Positions 1-4,951 of a stretch of DNA of 5,017 nucleotides are shown one piece after another. Under the pieces are notes generated by a model that saw only the letters and a list, made by a program, of their open reading frames with translations, was not told the DNA's origin and made no database searches. The stretch is from Streptomyces sp. NRRL WC-3742 (GTDB lineage Bacteria > Actinomycetota > Actinomycetes > Streptomycetales > Streptomycetaceae), in NCBI RefSeq assembly GCF_000720635.1, contig NZ_JOCF01000140.1, forward strand, positions 1 to 5,017. The letters run 5' to 3'. Made by a program: the position numbers and the translations under genes. Each line of letters starts with the position of its first letter. The stretch's first letter is position 1.

Positions 1-122
1 CCTCCCGCCCCACCGACGAGACCACCGGCTGGCTCCTCGCCACCCCCGAAACCGCCCTCGTCTGGGACTTCCACAACCACATCAAGCGCGCCTGGTTCGA
101 CGGCGAGTTCACCCCCCGCTGA
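1..122 (+). CDS. C-terminal end of an unidentified protein (5' part outside window)
   Basis: An open frame enters from the left edge and ends at TGA 120-122. Its codons begin at position 3 and give 39 residues, ending in FDGEFTPR. The segment is rich in aromatic residues and histidine (VWDFHNHIKRAWF near the end) and looks like the tail of a soluble protein; no membrane segment is visible. Codon use matches the neighbouring aacS gene, with nearly every third base C or G, which supports real coding. I do not recognise the family from this short tail and assign no function. The next gene starts 141 bases downstream on the same strand, so co-transcription is possible but not shown. Confidence 0.7.
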   Translation, partial: SRPTDETTGWLLATPETALVWDFHNHIKRAWFDGEFTPR

Positions 123-144
123 GCCCCCGCCCACCGACCCCGCA

Positions 145-160
145 GGCCGACCGGCCGACC
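145..160. repeat. Two tandem copies of GGCCGACC
   Basis: The octamer GGCCGACC occurs twice back to back in the gap between the upstream partial gene and aacS. It also makes a GGCC-GACC-GGCC partial symmetry. It could be chance in DNA this GC-rich, and no function is claimed. The rest of the 123-263 gap shows no clear promoter or terminator. Confidence 0.5.
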
Positions 161-249
161 CTGGCGCACCGGGCGATCACATGGCATGGTCTGCACCGAC
201 ACCCCAACCGGACGGGACGCGACCAGCAATCCCGTCCCCACCACCGGCC

Positions 250-254
250 GGGAG
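250..254 (+). promoter_or_regulatory. Ribosome binding site of aacS (decides the GTG start)
   Basis: GGGAG lies 9 bases before GTG 264-266 and complements the 3' end of 16S rRNA. The in-frame ATG at 186 has no purine-rich Shine-Dalgarno sequence in front of it. This favours GTG 264 as the start. Confidence 0.7.
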
Positions 255-263
255 ACCACCACC

Positions 264-2285
264 GTGAGCACCCCACCCCAGGACCAGCCCCTCTGGCGCC
301 CCAACCCCGCTCGCGCCGCAGACACCACCCTGGTGGCCTTCCAAGCCTGGGCCGCCGAACACCACGGCGCCCCGGCCGCCCCGCTCGCCCCCGCCGAGGA
401 CGACGACCAGGCCGCCCGCCGCTACGCCGACCTGCACGCCTGGTCCACCGCCGACCTCGACCGCTTCTGGACAGCGGTCACGCAGTGGTTCGACGTCCGC
501 TTCACCGACGCCCCCGAGGCCGTCCTCGCCGACGCCACCATGCCCGGCGCCCGCTGGTTCCCCGGCGCCCGCCTCAACTACGCCGAGCACGCCCTGCGCG
601 CCGCCGAGGACGCAGCCAACGCCGACCGCCCGGCCATCCTCCACCTCGACGAGACCACCGAGCAGCCCGCCGTCCTCACCTGGGCCGAGCTGCGCCGCCA
701 GGTCGCCTCCCTCTCCGCCGCCCTGCGCGAGCGCGGCGTACGCCCCGGCGACCGCGTCAGCGCCTACCTGCCCAACATCCCGCAGGCCGCCGTCGCCCTC
801 CTCGCCACCGCCGCCGTCGGCGCCGTCTGGACCAGCTGCGCCCCCGACTTCGGCGCCCGCAGCGTCCTCGACCGCCTCCAGCAGATCGAGCCCGCCGTCC
901 TCTTCGCCGTCGACGGCTACCACTACGGCGGCAAGGACCACGACCGCACCGACGTCGTCGCCGAACTGCGCCGCGAACTCCCCACCCTCCACACCGTCGT
1001 CCACGTCCCCCTGCTCGGCGCCCCCGCCCCCGAGGGCGCCCTCGCCTGGGACGACCTGGTCGCAGGCGACGCCGAACCCGTCTTCGAGCCCGTCCCCTTC
1101 GACCACCCGCTCTGGGTCCTCTACTCCTCCGGGACCACGGGCCTGCCCAAGGCCATCGTCCAGAGCCAGGGCGGCATCCTGCTCGAACACCTCAAGCAGG
1201 TCGGCCTCCACCTCGACCTCGGCCCCCAGGACCGCTTCCTCTGGTACACCTCCACCGGCTGGATGATGTGGAACTTCCTGCTGGCGGGCCTGCTCGTCGG
1301 GTCCACGATCGTCACCTACGACGGCAGCCCCGGCCATCCCGACACCGGCGCCCTCTGGTCCGTCGCCGCCCGCACCGGCGCCACCGTCCTCGGCACCTCC
1401 GCGGCCTACGTCATCGCCAGCCGCAAGGCCGACCTCCACCCCGGCACCGACCTCGACCTCTCCGCCGTCCGCTGCATCGGCACCACCGGCTCCCCGCTCC
1501 CGCCCGACGGCTTCCGCTGGATCTACGACGAGGTCAAGCAGGACGTCTGGCTCGCCTCCGTCAGCGGCGGCACCGACGTCTGCTCCTGCTTCGTCGGCGG
1601 CGTCCCCACCCTCCCCGTCTACCTCGGCGAGATCCAGGCCCCCTGCCTCGGCGCCGCCGTCGAGTCCTGGGACGTCCAGGGCCGCCCCCACACCGACGAG
1701 GTCGGCGAACTCGTCGTCACCGAACCCCTCCCGTCCATGCCCACCGGCTTCTGGAACGACCCCGAGGGCACCCGCTACCACGACAGCTACTTCGACGTGT
1801 ACCCCGGCGTCTGGCGCCACGGCGACTGGATCACCGTCACCTCCCGAGGCACCGTCGTCATCCACGGCCGCTCCGACTCCACCCTCAACCGCCAGGGCGT
1901 CCGCATGGGCTCCTCGGACATCTACGAGGTCGTCGAACGCCTCCCCGAGATCGCCGAATCCCTGGTCATCGGCCTCGAGGAGCCCGACGGCGGCTACTGG
2001 ATGCCGCTCTTCGTCGTCCTCGCCCCCGGCGCCGAACTGAACGACGACCTCATCGGCCGCATCCGCACCTCGCTGCGCACCGAACTCTCCCCGCGCCACG
2101 TCCCCGACGAGGTCATCGCCGTCCGGGGCCTGCCGCACACCCTCACCGGCAAGCGCATCGAGGTCCCCGTCAAGCGCATCCTCTCCGGCACCCCCCTGGA
2201 GCAGGCCGTCAACCCCGGCTCCGTCGACCACCTCGACCACCTGCGCTTCTTCGAGCAGCTGAGCCGGGACCGCCGGTCCTCCTGA
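264..2285 (+). CDS. aacS: Acetoacetyl-CoA synthetase (acetoacetate-CoA ligase)
   Basis: This enzyme activates acetoacetate with ATP and CoA through an acyl-AMP intermediate to give acetoacetyl-CoA, in the cytoplasm. From GTG 264 the protein is 673 residues, close to the family's usual 650-660. Seen in order: an acetyl-CoA synthetase-type N-terminal region (WSTADLDRFW at 60, PGARWFPGARLNYAEHAL at 94-111); the A3 phosphate loop YSSGTTGLPK (287-296); TTGSPLPPDGF from 407; SGGTDVCSCFVGG (434-446), typical of acetoacetyl- rather than acetyl-CoA synthetases; A7 GDW at 520; the A8 hinge GRSDSTLNRQGVRMGSSDIYEVVE from 535; and C-terminal LTGKRIEVPVK with catalytic Lys630. In S. lividans the equivalent lysine is known to be acetylated by a protein acetyltransferase, switching the enzyme off, so the same control is inferred here. 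The gene ends 10 bases before a strong hairpin and is convergent with ptsI. An acetyl- or propionyl-CoA synthetase is a less likely alternative. Confidence 0.93.
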   Translation: MSTPPQDQPLWRPNPARAADTTLVAFQAWAAEHHGAPAAPLAPAEDDDQAARRYADLHAWSTADLDRFWTAVTQWFDVRFTDAPEAVLADATMPGARWFPGARLNYAEHALRAAEDAANADRPAILHLDETTEQPAVLTWAELRRQVASLSAALRERGVRPGDRVSAYLPNIPQAAVALLATAAVGAVWTSCAPDFGARSVLDRLQQIEPAVLFAVDGYHYGGKDHDRTDVVAELRRELPTLHTVVHVPLLGAPAPEGALAWDDLVAGDAEPVFEPVPFDHPLWVLYSSGTTGLPKAIVQSQGGILLEHLKQVGLHLDLGPQDRFLWYTSTGWMMWNFLLAGLLVGSTIVTYDGSPGHPDTGALWSVAARTGATVLGTSAAYVIASRKADLHPGTDLDLSAVRCIGTTGSPLPPDGFRWIYDEVKQDVWLASVSGGTDVCSCFVGGVPTLPVYLGEIQAPCLGAAVESWDVQGRPHTDEVGELVVTEPLPSMPTGFWNDPEGTRYHDSYFDVYPGVWRHGDWITVTSRGTVVIHGRSDSTLNRQGVRMGSSDIYEVVERLPEIAESLVIGLEEPDGGYWMPLFVVLAPGAELNDDLIGRIRTSLRTELSPRHVPDEVIAVRGLPHTLTGKRIEVPVKRILSGTPLEQAVNPGSVDHLDHLRFFEQLSRDRRSS

Positions 2286-2295
2286 GCCGACGCCG

Positions 2296-2332
2296 AAGGG
2301 GCGCCCCCACCGCCGTGGTGGGAGCGCCCCTT
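2296..2332. terminator. Stem-loop terminator shared by convergent aacS and ptsI
   Basis: AAGGGGCGC at 2296-2304 pairs with GCGCCCCTT at 2324-2332. After one C/A mismatch (2305/2323), CCCCAC/C at 2306-2311 pairs with GGTGGG at 2317-2322. This gives 15 pairs in 16 positions around a five-base loop (2312-2316). It lies between the aacS stop (2285) and the ptsI stop (2348), so it can act for both strands. Neither side has a strong T tract, which is common in Streptomyces terminators. Confidence 0.85.
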
Positions 2333-2347
2333 CCTTCCGCTGTTACC

Positions 2348-4018
2348 TCACTCGCCGGAGAGCACCTGCTGAGCCGCGGCCCGCGCCTCCTCGGCACTGT
2401 CCGCCGCCCGCGCGGCCTCGGCGGCCCGACGGCACTGCGCCAGGCTGTACTTGGCGAGCGCGCTGCGCACGTACGGGATCGACGCCGAGCCCATCGACAG
2501 GCTGGTGACGCCCAGACCCGTCAGCACGACCGCCAGCAGCGGGTCGGAGGCCGCCTCGCCGCAGACGCCGCAGCTCTTGCCCGCCGCCTGCGCCGCGTCG
2601 GCGGCCGAGGCGATCAGGTCCAGCAGCGCCGGCTGCCAGGGGTCCTGCAGCCGCGCCAGGGCACCGACCTGGCGGTCGGCCGCGAAGGTGTACTGGGCGA
2701 GGTCGTTGGTCCCCAGCGAGAGGAACTCGACCTCCTCGAGGATCGAGCGCGCCCGCAGCGCGGCCGACGGGATCTCCACCATCGCACCGAACTTGGCGGC
2801 CAGCCCGGCCTCACGACACGCGTCCGCGAAGTCCTTGGCGTCCTTGCGGTCGGCCACCATCGGGGCCATCACCTCGAGGTGCACCGGCAGGCCCTCGGCC
2901 GCCGTCGCCAGCGCCCGCAGCTGCGTGCGCAGCACCTCCGGGTGCTCGAGCAGCGTGCGCAGACCGCGCACACCCAGCGCCGGGTTCGGCTCGTCCGCCG
3001 GCGTCAGGAAGTCCAGCGGCTTGTCGGCGCCCGCGTCCAGCACCCGCACGACGACCCGGCCCTCCGGGAACGCCTCCAGCACCTTGCGGTACGCCTCGAC
3101 CTGCTTCTCCTCACCGGGAGCCTTCGCAGAGTCGTCCAGGAACAGGAACTCGGTACGGAACAGGCCCACGCCCTCCGCGCCGTTCTCCAGCGCCGCCGGC
3201 ACGTCCGCCGGACCGCCCACGTTGGCCAGCAGCGGCACCAGGTGACCGTCCGAGGTCTGCCCCGGGCCGGAGGAGGCGGCCAGCGCCGCCTTACGCTCGG
3301 CGGCGGCCGCCCGCACCTCGTCCTGCTTCTCCTGGGACGGCTCCAGCAGCACGTCGCCCGAACTGCCGTCCACCGCAACGACGGTGCCCTCGGCGACGTC
3401 CGTCGCCCCCGGCAGCGCGACCACGGCCGGAACGCCCATCGCCCGCGCCAGGATGGCGCTGTGGCTGGTCGGCCCGCCCTCCTCGGTCACGAAGCCGAGC
3501 ACCAGCGTCGGGTCCAGCAGAGCGGTGTCGGCCGGCGCGAGGTCCCGCGCGAACAGCACGTACGGCTCGTCGCTGTCCGGCACACCCGGCATCGGCACGC
3601 CCAGCAGCCGCGCCACGATCCGGTTGCGCACGTCGTCCAGGTCCGCGACCCGCCCGGCCAGGTACTCCCCGGCGGAGGCGAGCAGCGCCCGGTACGCGGC
3701 GAAGGCGTCGTACACACCGCGCTCGGCGCTGCTGCCCACGGCGATCCGGCGGGCCACGTCGGCCATCAGCTCCGGGTCCTGCGCCATCAGCGCCTGGGCC
3801 TCGAGCACCGCCTGCGCCTCGCCGCCGGCGAGGTTGCCGCGCGCGATCAGGTCCGCGGCGACGGCCTCCACGGCGGCCTGGGCTCGAGCCTGCTCACGCG
3901 GGGCGTCCTCGGTCGGGATCTGGGTGGCCGGGGGCTCCAGGACCGCCGTGCCCATGTGCCGCACCTGGCCGATCGCGACCCCGTGGCTGACACCCACGCC
4001 GCGCAGTGTCTTCTCCAT
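2348..4018 (-). CDS. ptsI: PTS Enzyme I (phosphoenolpyruvate-protein phosphotransferase)
   Basis: Enzyme I autophosphorylates from PEP and passes the phosphate to HPr, the first step of the sugar phosphotransferase system, in the cytoplasm. The protein has 556 residues against about 575 in E. coli, with an N-terminus MEKTLRGVGVSHGVAIG typical of the family. The N-terminal half carries the active-site motif GGPTSHSAILARAMG with phosphoacceptor His186. After a linker near 225-255 comes the PEP-binding barrel: GLFRTEFLF (285-293), RVLDAGADKP (325-334), NPALGVRGLR (345-354), EVMAPMV (382-388), MVEIPSAAL (413-421), LSLGTNDLAQYTFAADR (433-449) and CGVCGEAASDP with catalytic Cys486. All key residues are present, so it should be active. 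The ATG at 4018 is supported by GGAG at 4027-4030, 8 bases upstream. It lies 77 bases behind crr in the same orientation, probably as one operon. HPr is not encoded in the window and must come from elsewhere. Confidence 0.97.
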   Translation of the reverse strand: MEKTLRGVGVSHGVAIGQVRHMGTAVLEPPATQIPTEDAPREQARAQAAVEAVAADLIARGNLAGGEAQAVLEAQALMAQDPELMADVARRIAVGSSAERGVYDAFAAYRALLASAGEYLAGRVADLDDVRNRIVARLLGVPMPGVPDSDEPYVLFARDLAPADTALLDPTLVLGFVTEEGGPTSHSAILARAMGVPAVVALPGATDVAEGTVVAVDGSSGDVLLEPSQEKQDEVRAAAAERKAALAASSGPGQTSDGHLVPLLANVGGPADVPAALENGAEGVGLFRTEFLFLDDSAKAPGEEKQVEAYRKVLEAFPEGRVVVRVLDAGADKPLDFLTPADEPNPALGVRGLRTLLEHPEVLRTQLRALATAAEGLPVHLEVMAPMVADRKDAKDFADACREAGLAAKFGAMVEIPSAALRARSILEEVEFLSLGTNDLAQYTFAADRQVGALARLQDPWQPALLDLIASAADAAQAAGKSCGVCGEAASDPLLAVVLTGLGVTSLSMGSASIPYVRSALAKYSLAQCRRAAEAARAADSAEEARAAAQQVLSGE

Positions 4019-4026
4019 CTAACTGT

Positions 4027-4030
4027 CTCC
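4027..4030 (-). promoter_or_regulatory. Ribosome binding site of ptsI
   Basis: On the reverse strand GGAG stands 8 bases before ATG 4018-4016. It sits in the six-base loop of a weak 4-pair inverted repeat (ACTG 4022-4025 / CAGT 4032-4035). This stem is probably too short to matter. Confidence 0.75.
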
Positions 4031-4035
4031 GCAGT

Positions 4036-4066
4036 GCCGGGCCGCCCCGGCTCTCCTGCGGGGCGG
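4036..4066 (-). promoter_or_regulatory. Two overlapping intercistronic hairpins between crr and ptsI
   Basis: In the crr-ptsI gap, CCGCCCCG and CGGGGCGG (4042-4049 with 4059-4066) form a perfect 8-pair GC stem with a nine-base loop. A second perfect stem, GCCGGG/CCCGGC (4036-4041 with 4046-4051), has a four-base loop and uses some of the same bases, so only one can form at a time. The second lies 5 bases upstream of the ptsI ribosome binding site. No T run follows, so full termination is unlikely. A role in mRNA stability or in giving less ptsI than crr product is inferred. Confidence 0.5.
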
Positions 4067-4095
4067 GTGTGGGGGATGTGGGGGAGGGGTTGAGC

Positions 4096-4545
4096 TCAGT
4101 TCCAGCCGAACAGCTTGTCGCCGGCCGCGGCCGCGCCGCTCTCGCGCACGTCGGTGAGGGCGTCGGGGGTCGCCTCCAGCGCCACGATCGGGGAGATCGG
4201 CGACTTGCCGGCGGCCTCGACCGCGGCCGGGTTCCACTTGATGACGGCCTGACCACGGGTCACGGTGTCACCCTTGTTCACGAGGAGCTCGAAGCCTTCG
4301 CCGTTCAGCTGCACCGTGTCGATGCCGAGGTGGGTCAGCACACCGTGGCCCTCGCCGTCGACGACCACGAACGCGTGCGGGTGCATGGAGACGACGACAC
4401 CGTCCACCGGAGCCACCGCCTCGGTCGGCTCGCGCACCGGGTCGACCGCAGTGCCCGGCCCGACCATCGCACCGGAGAAGACCGGGTCAGGAACGTTCGC
4501 GAGCCCGACGACCTGTCCGGTCAGCGGCGACGTCACAGTGGTCAT
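4096..4545 (-). CDS. crr: PTS EIIA component, glucose family (EIIA-Crr)
   Basis: Crr accepts phosphate from phospho-HPr and donates it to the EIIB domain of membrane sugar permeases. In Streptomyces it is known to serve N-acetylglucosamine transport. The protein has 149 residues and is a single EIIA domain. SPLTGQVVGLANVPDPVFSG (6-25) is the typical start of the fold. HPHAF contains His57, equivalent to E. coli His75, and VLTHLGIDTVQLNGEGF contains His72, equivalent to the phosphorylated His90; the 15-residue spacing is the same as in E. coli. KGDTV (91-95) and the end at LFGWN complete it. ATG 4545 was chosen because GGGAGG (4553-4558) lies 7 bases upstream and the domain begins at once. The frame stays open upstream to 4698, but that extension looks non-coding. 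The gene is followed by ptsI and preceded by a DasR-type operator. No EIIB or EIIC domain is fused or nearby. Confidence 0.96.
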   Translation of the reverse strand: MTTVTSPLTGQVVGLANVPDPVFSGAMVGPGTAVDPVREPTEAVAPVDGVVVSMHPHAFVVVDGEGHGVLTHLGIDTVQLNGEGFELLVNKGDTVTRGQAVIKWNPAAVEAAGKSPISPIVALEATPDALTDVRESGAAAAGDKLFGWN

Positions 4546-4552
4546 GGTTGTG

Positions 4553-4558
4553 CCTCCC
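4553..4558 (-). promoter_or_regulatory. Ribosome binding site of crr (decides the start)
   Basis: GGGAGG on the reverse strand, 7 bases before ATG 4545-4543, is a near-perfect Shine-Dalgarno sequence. It rules out the longer open frame that runs to 4698. Confidence 0.85.
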
Positions 4559-4581
4559 AAGTGCGCAAGTACGAACGAGCA

Positions 4582-4597
4582 GCCGCAGAGCAGCGGC
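4582..4597 (-). promoter_or_regulatory. Small hairpin in the crr leader
   Basis: GCCGC (4582-4586) and GCGGC (4593-4597) form a five-pair stem with a six-base loop, 24 bases upstream of the crr ribosome binding site. It would be present in crr mRNA if transcription starts upstream of 4600. It is short and may be chance in GC-rich DNA. Confidence 0.25.
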
Positions 4598-4612
4598 GTG
4601 ACGATCAACAGA

Positions 4613-4641
4613 AGCCTAATTGATGTCAACTTCGTACAACT
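4613..4641 (-). promoter_or_regulatory. Candidate crr promoter (proximal)
   Basis: On the reverse strand TAGGCT (4618-4613) fits the Streptomyces -10 pattern TAnnnT. Upstream are AGTTGT (4641-4636, spacer 17) or TTGTAC (4639-4634, spacer 15) as -35 choices. A perfect -35 hexamer TTGACA sits at 4629-4624, but no -10 lies at the right distance from it (GATCGT at spacer 17). The segment is clearly less GC-rich than its surroundings, as expected for a promoter. Transcription would start around 4605, giving a leader of about 60 bases. Which hexamers are used cannot be decided from sequence. Confidence 0.35.
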
Positions 4642-4706
4642 GCTGACATTCCCGGGCGAAGCCCCACGCCCCGCCCGCTCTGTCGGTCGGCGTCCCACCG
4701 GCCGCT

Positions 4707-4722
4707 AGTGGTCTAGTCCTCT
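4707..4722. promoter_or_regulatory. DasR-responsive element (dre) upstream of crr
   Basis: AGTGGTCTAGTCCTCT matches the palindromic dre consensus AGTGGTCTAGACCACT at 14 of 16 positions, with one half-site (AGTGGTCT) perfect. DasR is the GntR-family regulator of N-acetylglucosamine uptake and chitin use in Streptomyces, and is released by amino-sugar phosphates. The pts genes, including crr-ptsI, are known DasR targets in S. coelicolor, so finding the box here is expected. It lies 161 bases before the crr start codon. It is just downstream of a -10-like TAGAGT (reverse strand, 4743-4738), where DasR could block early transcription. Confidence 0.85.
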
Positions 4723-4737
4723 TGGCCGATGCGCCGC

Positions 4738-4743
4738 ACTCTA
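4738..4743 (-). promoter_or_regulatory. Possible distal crr -10 element
   Basis: TAGAGT on the reverse strand matches the Streptomyces -10 pattern. I see no fitting -35 at 16-19 bases upstream. If used, transcription would start near 4730 and the dre box would fall at about +8 to +24. Weak by sequence alone; its position relative to the operator is the main support. Confidence 0.25.
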
Positions 4744-4751
4744 CAGGCATC

Positions 4752-4782
4752 TTGGCGAATCGGGGCCATTGCTGTATATGCT
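4752..4782 (+). promoter_or_regulatory. Candidate outer rrn promoter
   Basis: TTGGCG (4752-4757) is a good -35. It is followed after 17 bases by TATATG (4775-4780) or after 19 by TATGCT (4777-4782); TATGCT keeps the conserved last T. It points right, towards the rRNA operon. Streptomyces rrn operons are known to have several tandem promoters, so an outer one at this distance is plausible. Confidence 0.35.
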
Positions 4783-4809
4783 CGCGAGGGCAACAAATCA
4801 TGCCGCCGC

Positions 4810-4824
4810 CCGGGTGACACCCGG
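4810..4824. repeat. Perfect 15-base palindrome in the crr-rrn divergent region
   Basis: CCGGGTGACACCCGG has seven-base arms around a central A. As DNA it is a typical dimeric-regulator site; as RNA the one-base loop cannot form at full length. It stands between the outer and next rrn promoter candidates. I do not recognise the cognate protein. Confidence 0.6.
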
Positions 4825-4834
4825 TGCGCCTCGA

Positions 4835-4864
4835 TTCGCGCTCGGGCCGACGACCCGCTATGGT
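4835..4864 (+). promoter_or_regulatory. Candidate second rrn promoter
   Basis: TTCGCG (4835-4840) and TATGGT (4859-4864), spaced by 18 bases, point towards the rRNA leader. The -10 is good and the -35 is weak, which is usual in Streptomyces. Confidence 0.35.
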
Positions 4865-4870
4865 TGGTCG

Positions 4871-4889
4871 AGTCGCCGCGACTTCGCGG
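4871..4889. repeat. Overlapping inverted repeats upstream of the rrn promoter
   Basis: AGTCGC-C-GCGACT (4871-4883) is a perfect 13-base palindrome. CCGCG-ACTT-CGCGG (4876-4889) overlaps it and can form a five-pair hairpin with a four-base loop. They follow the TATGGT promoter candidate and could be a protein site or early leader structure. No factor is assigned. Confidence 0.4.
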
Positions 4890-4919
4890 TTAACACCAGA
4901 TTTCAGATGCGAATAGCGC
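4890..4919 (+). promoter_or_regulatory. Weak candidate third rrn promoter
   Basis: TTAACA (4890-4895) is a fair -35, and TAGCGC (4914-4919) follows after 18 bases. The -10 lacks the conserved final T, so this is a weak call supported mainly by location and the local drop in GC. Confidence 0.2.
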
Positions 4920-4922
4920 CGG

Positions 4923-4951
4923 TAAACGGAGCGGAAAGCATCTGGTAAGCT
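4923..4951 (+). promoter_or_regulatory. Proximal rRNA operon promoter
   Basis: TAAGCT (4946-4951) is the -10. At 17 bases upstream lies TAAACG (4923-4928), a poor match to TTGAC-type -35 hexamers. The stretch CTGGTAAGCTGGAAACACG is one I recognise from Streptomyces pre-16S regions, where it stands directly before the transcribed leader. Transcription would begin at the purines near 4955-4959. The short AT-rich stretch fits a strong promoter. Confidence 0.6.

Larger units (their letters stand above)
4546..4951. other. Non-coding divergent control region between crr and rrn
   Basis: About 400 bases separate the crr start from the rRNA leader. The open frames across it have no ribosome binding site and no recognisable protein features, so I see no gene. 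GC content drops visibly at about 4600-4650, 4740-4800 and 4885-4960, where the promoter-like elements cluster. It contains the DasR box, crr promoter candidates, a 15-base palindrome and several rightward promoter candidates. Confidence 0.7.

Noticed and set aside
177..2240. A 687-codon reverse open frame opposite aacS
   Set aside because: The translation is dominated by Gly, Ala, Asp, Glu and Val with no domain. It is the usual antisense shadow of a gene with C-ending codons.
2451..4022. Forward open frames opposite ptsI (2451-3245 and 3384-4022)
   Set aside because: Ser/Ala/Arg-rich translations without motifs, antisense to a complete Enzyme I with all catalytic residues.
485..4093. A 1202-codon forward open frame spanning much of aacS, the terminator and all of ptsI in another frame or strand
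   Set aside because: It is extremely rich in Arg, Pro and His, crosses two well-supported genes and a terminator, and has no recognisable domain. In DNA this GC-rich, stop codons are rare in shadow frames.
4624..4629. Perfect -35 hexamer TTGACA on the reverse strand
   Set aside because: Not called as a promoter on its own because no acceptable -10 lies 16-19 bases downstream. It remains possible as an activator-dependent promoter.
4546..4698. N-terminal extension of crr by 51 residues, with a hydrophobic stretch resembling a lipoprotein signal (LLLIVTPLLCGCS)
   Set aside because: EIIA is cytoplasmic, the strong Shine-Dalgarno at 4553-4558 fits the inner ATG, and the extension overlaps promoter candidates and is less GC-biased. 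The lipobox-like string is probably coincidence.
4006..4708. Forward open frames (4006-4623 and 4265-4708) opposite crr
   Set aside because: Antisense shadows of crr, and no protein family is visible.
4616..4801. A 61-codon reverse open frame upstream of crr
   Set aside because: It crosses the DasR box and promoter-like elements, has no convincing ribosome site, and gives a translation with no recognisable family.
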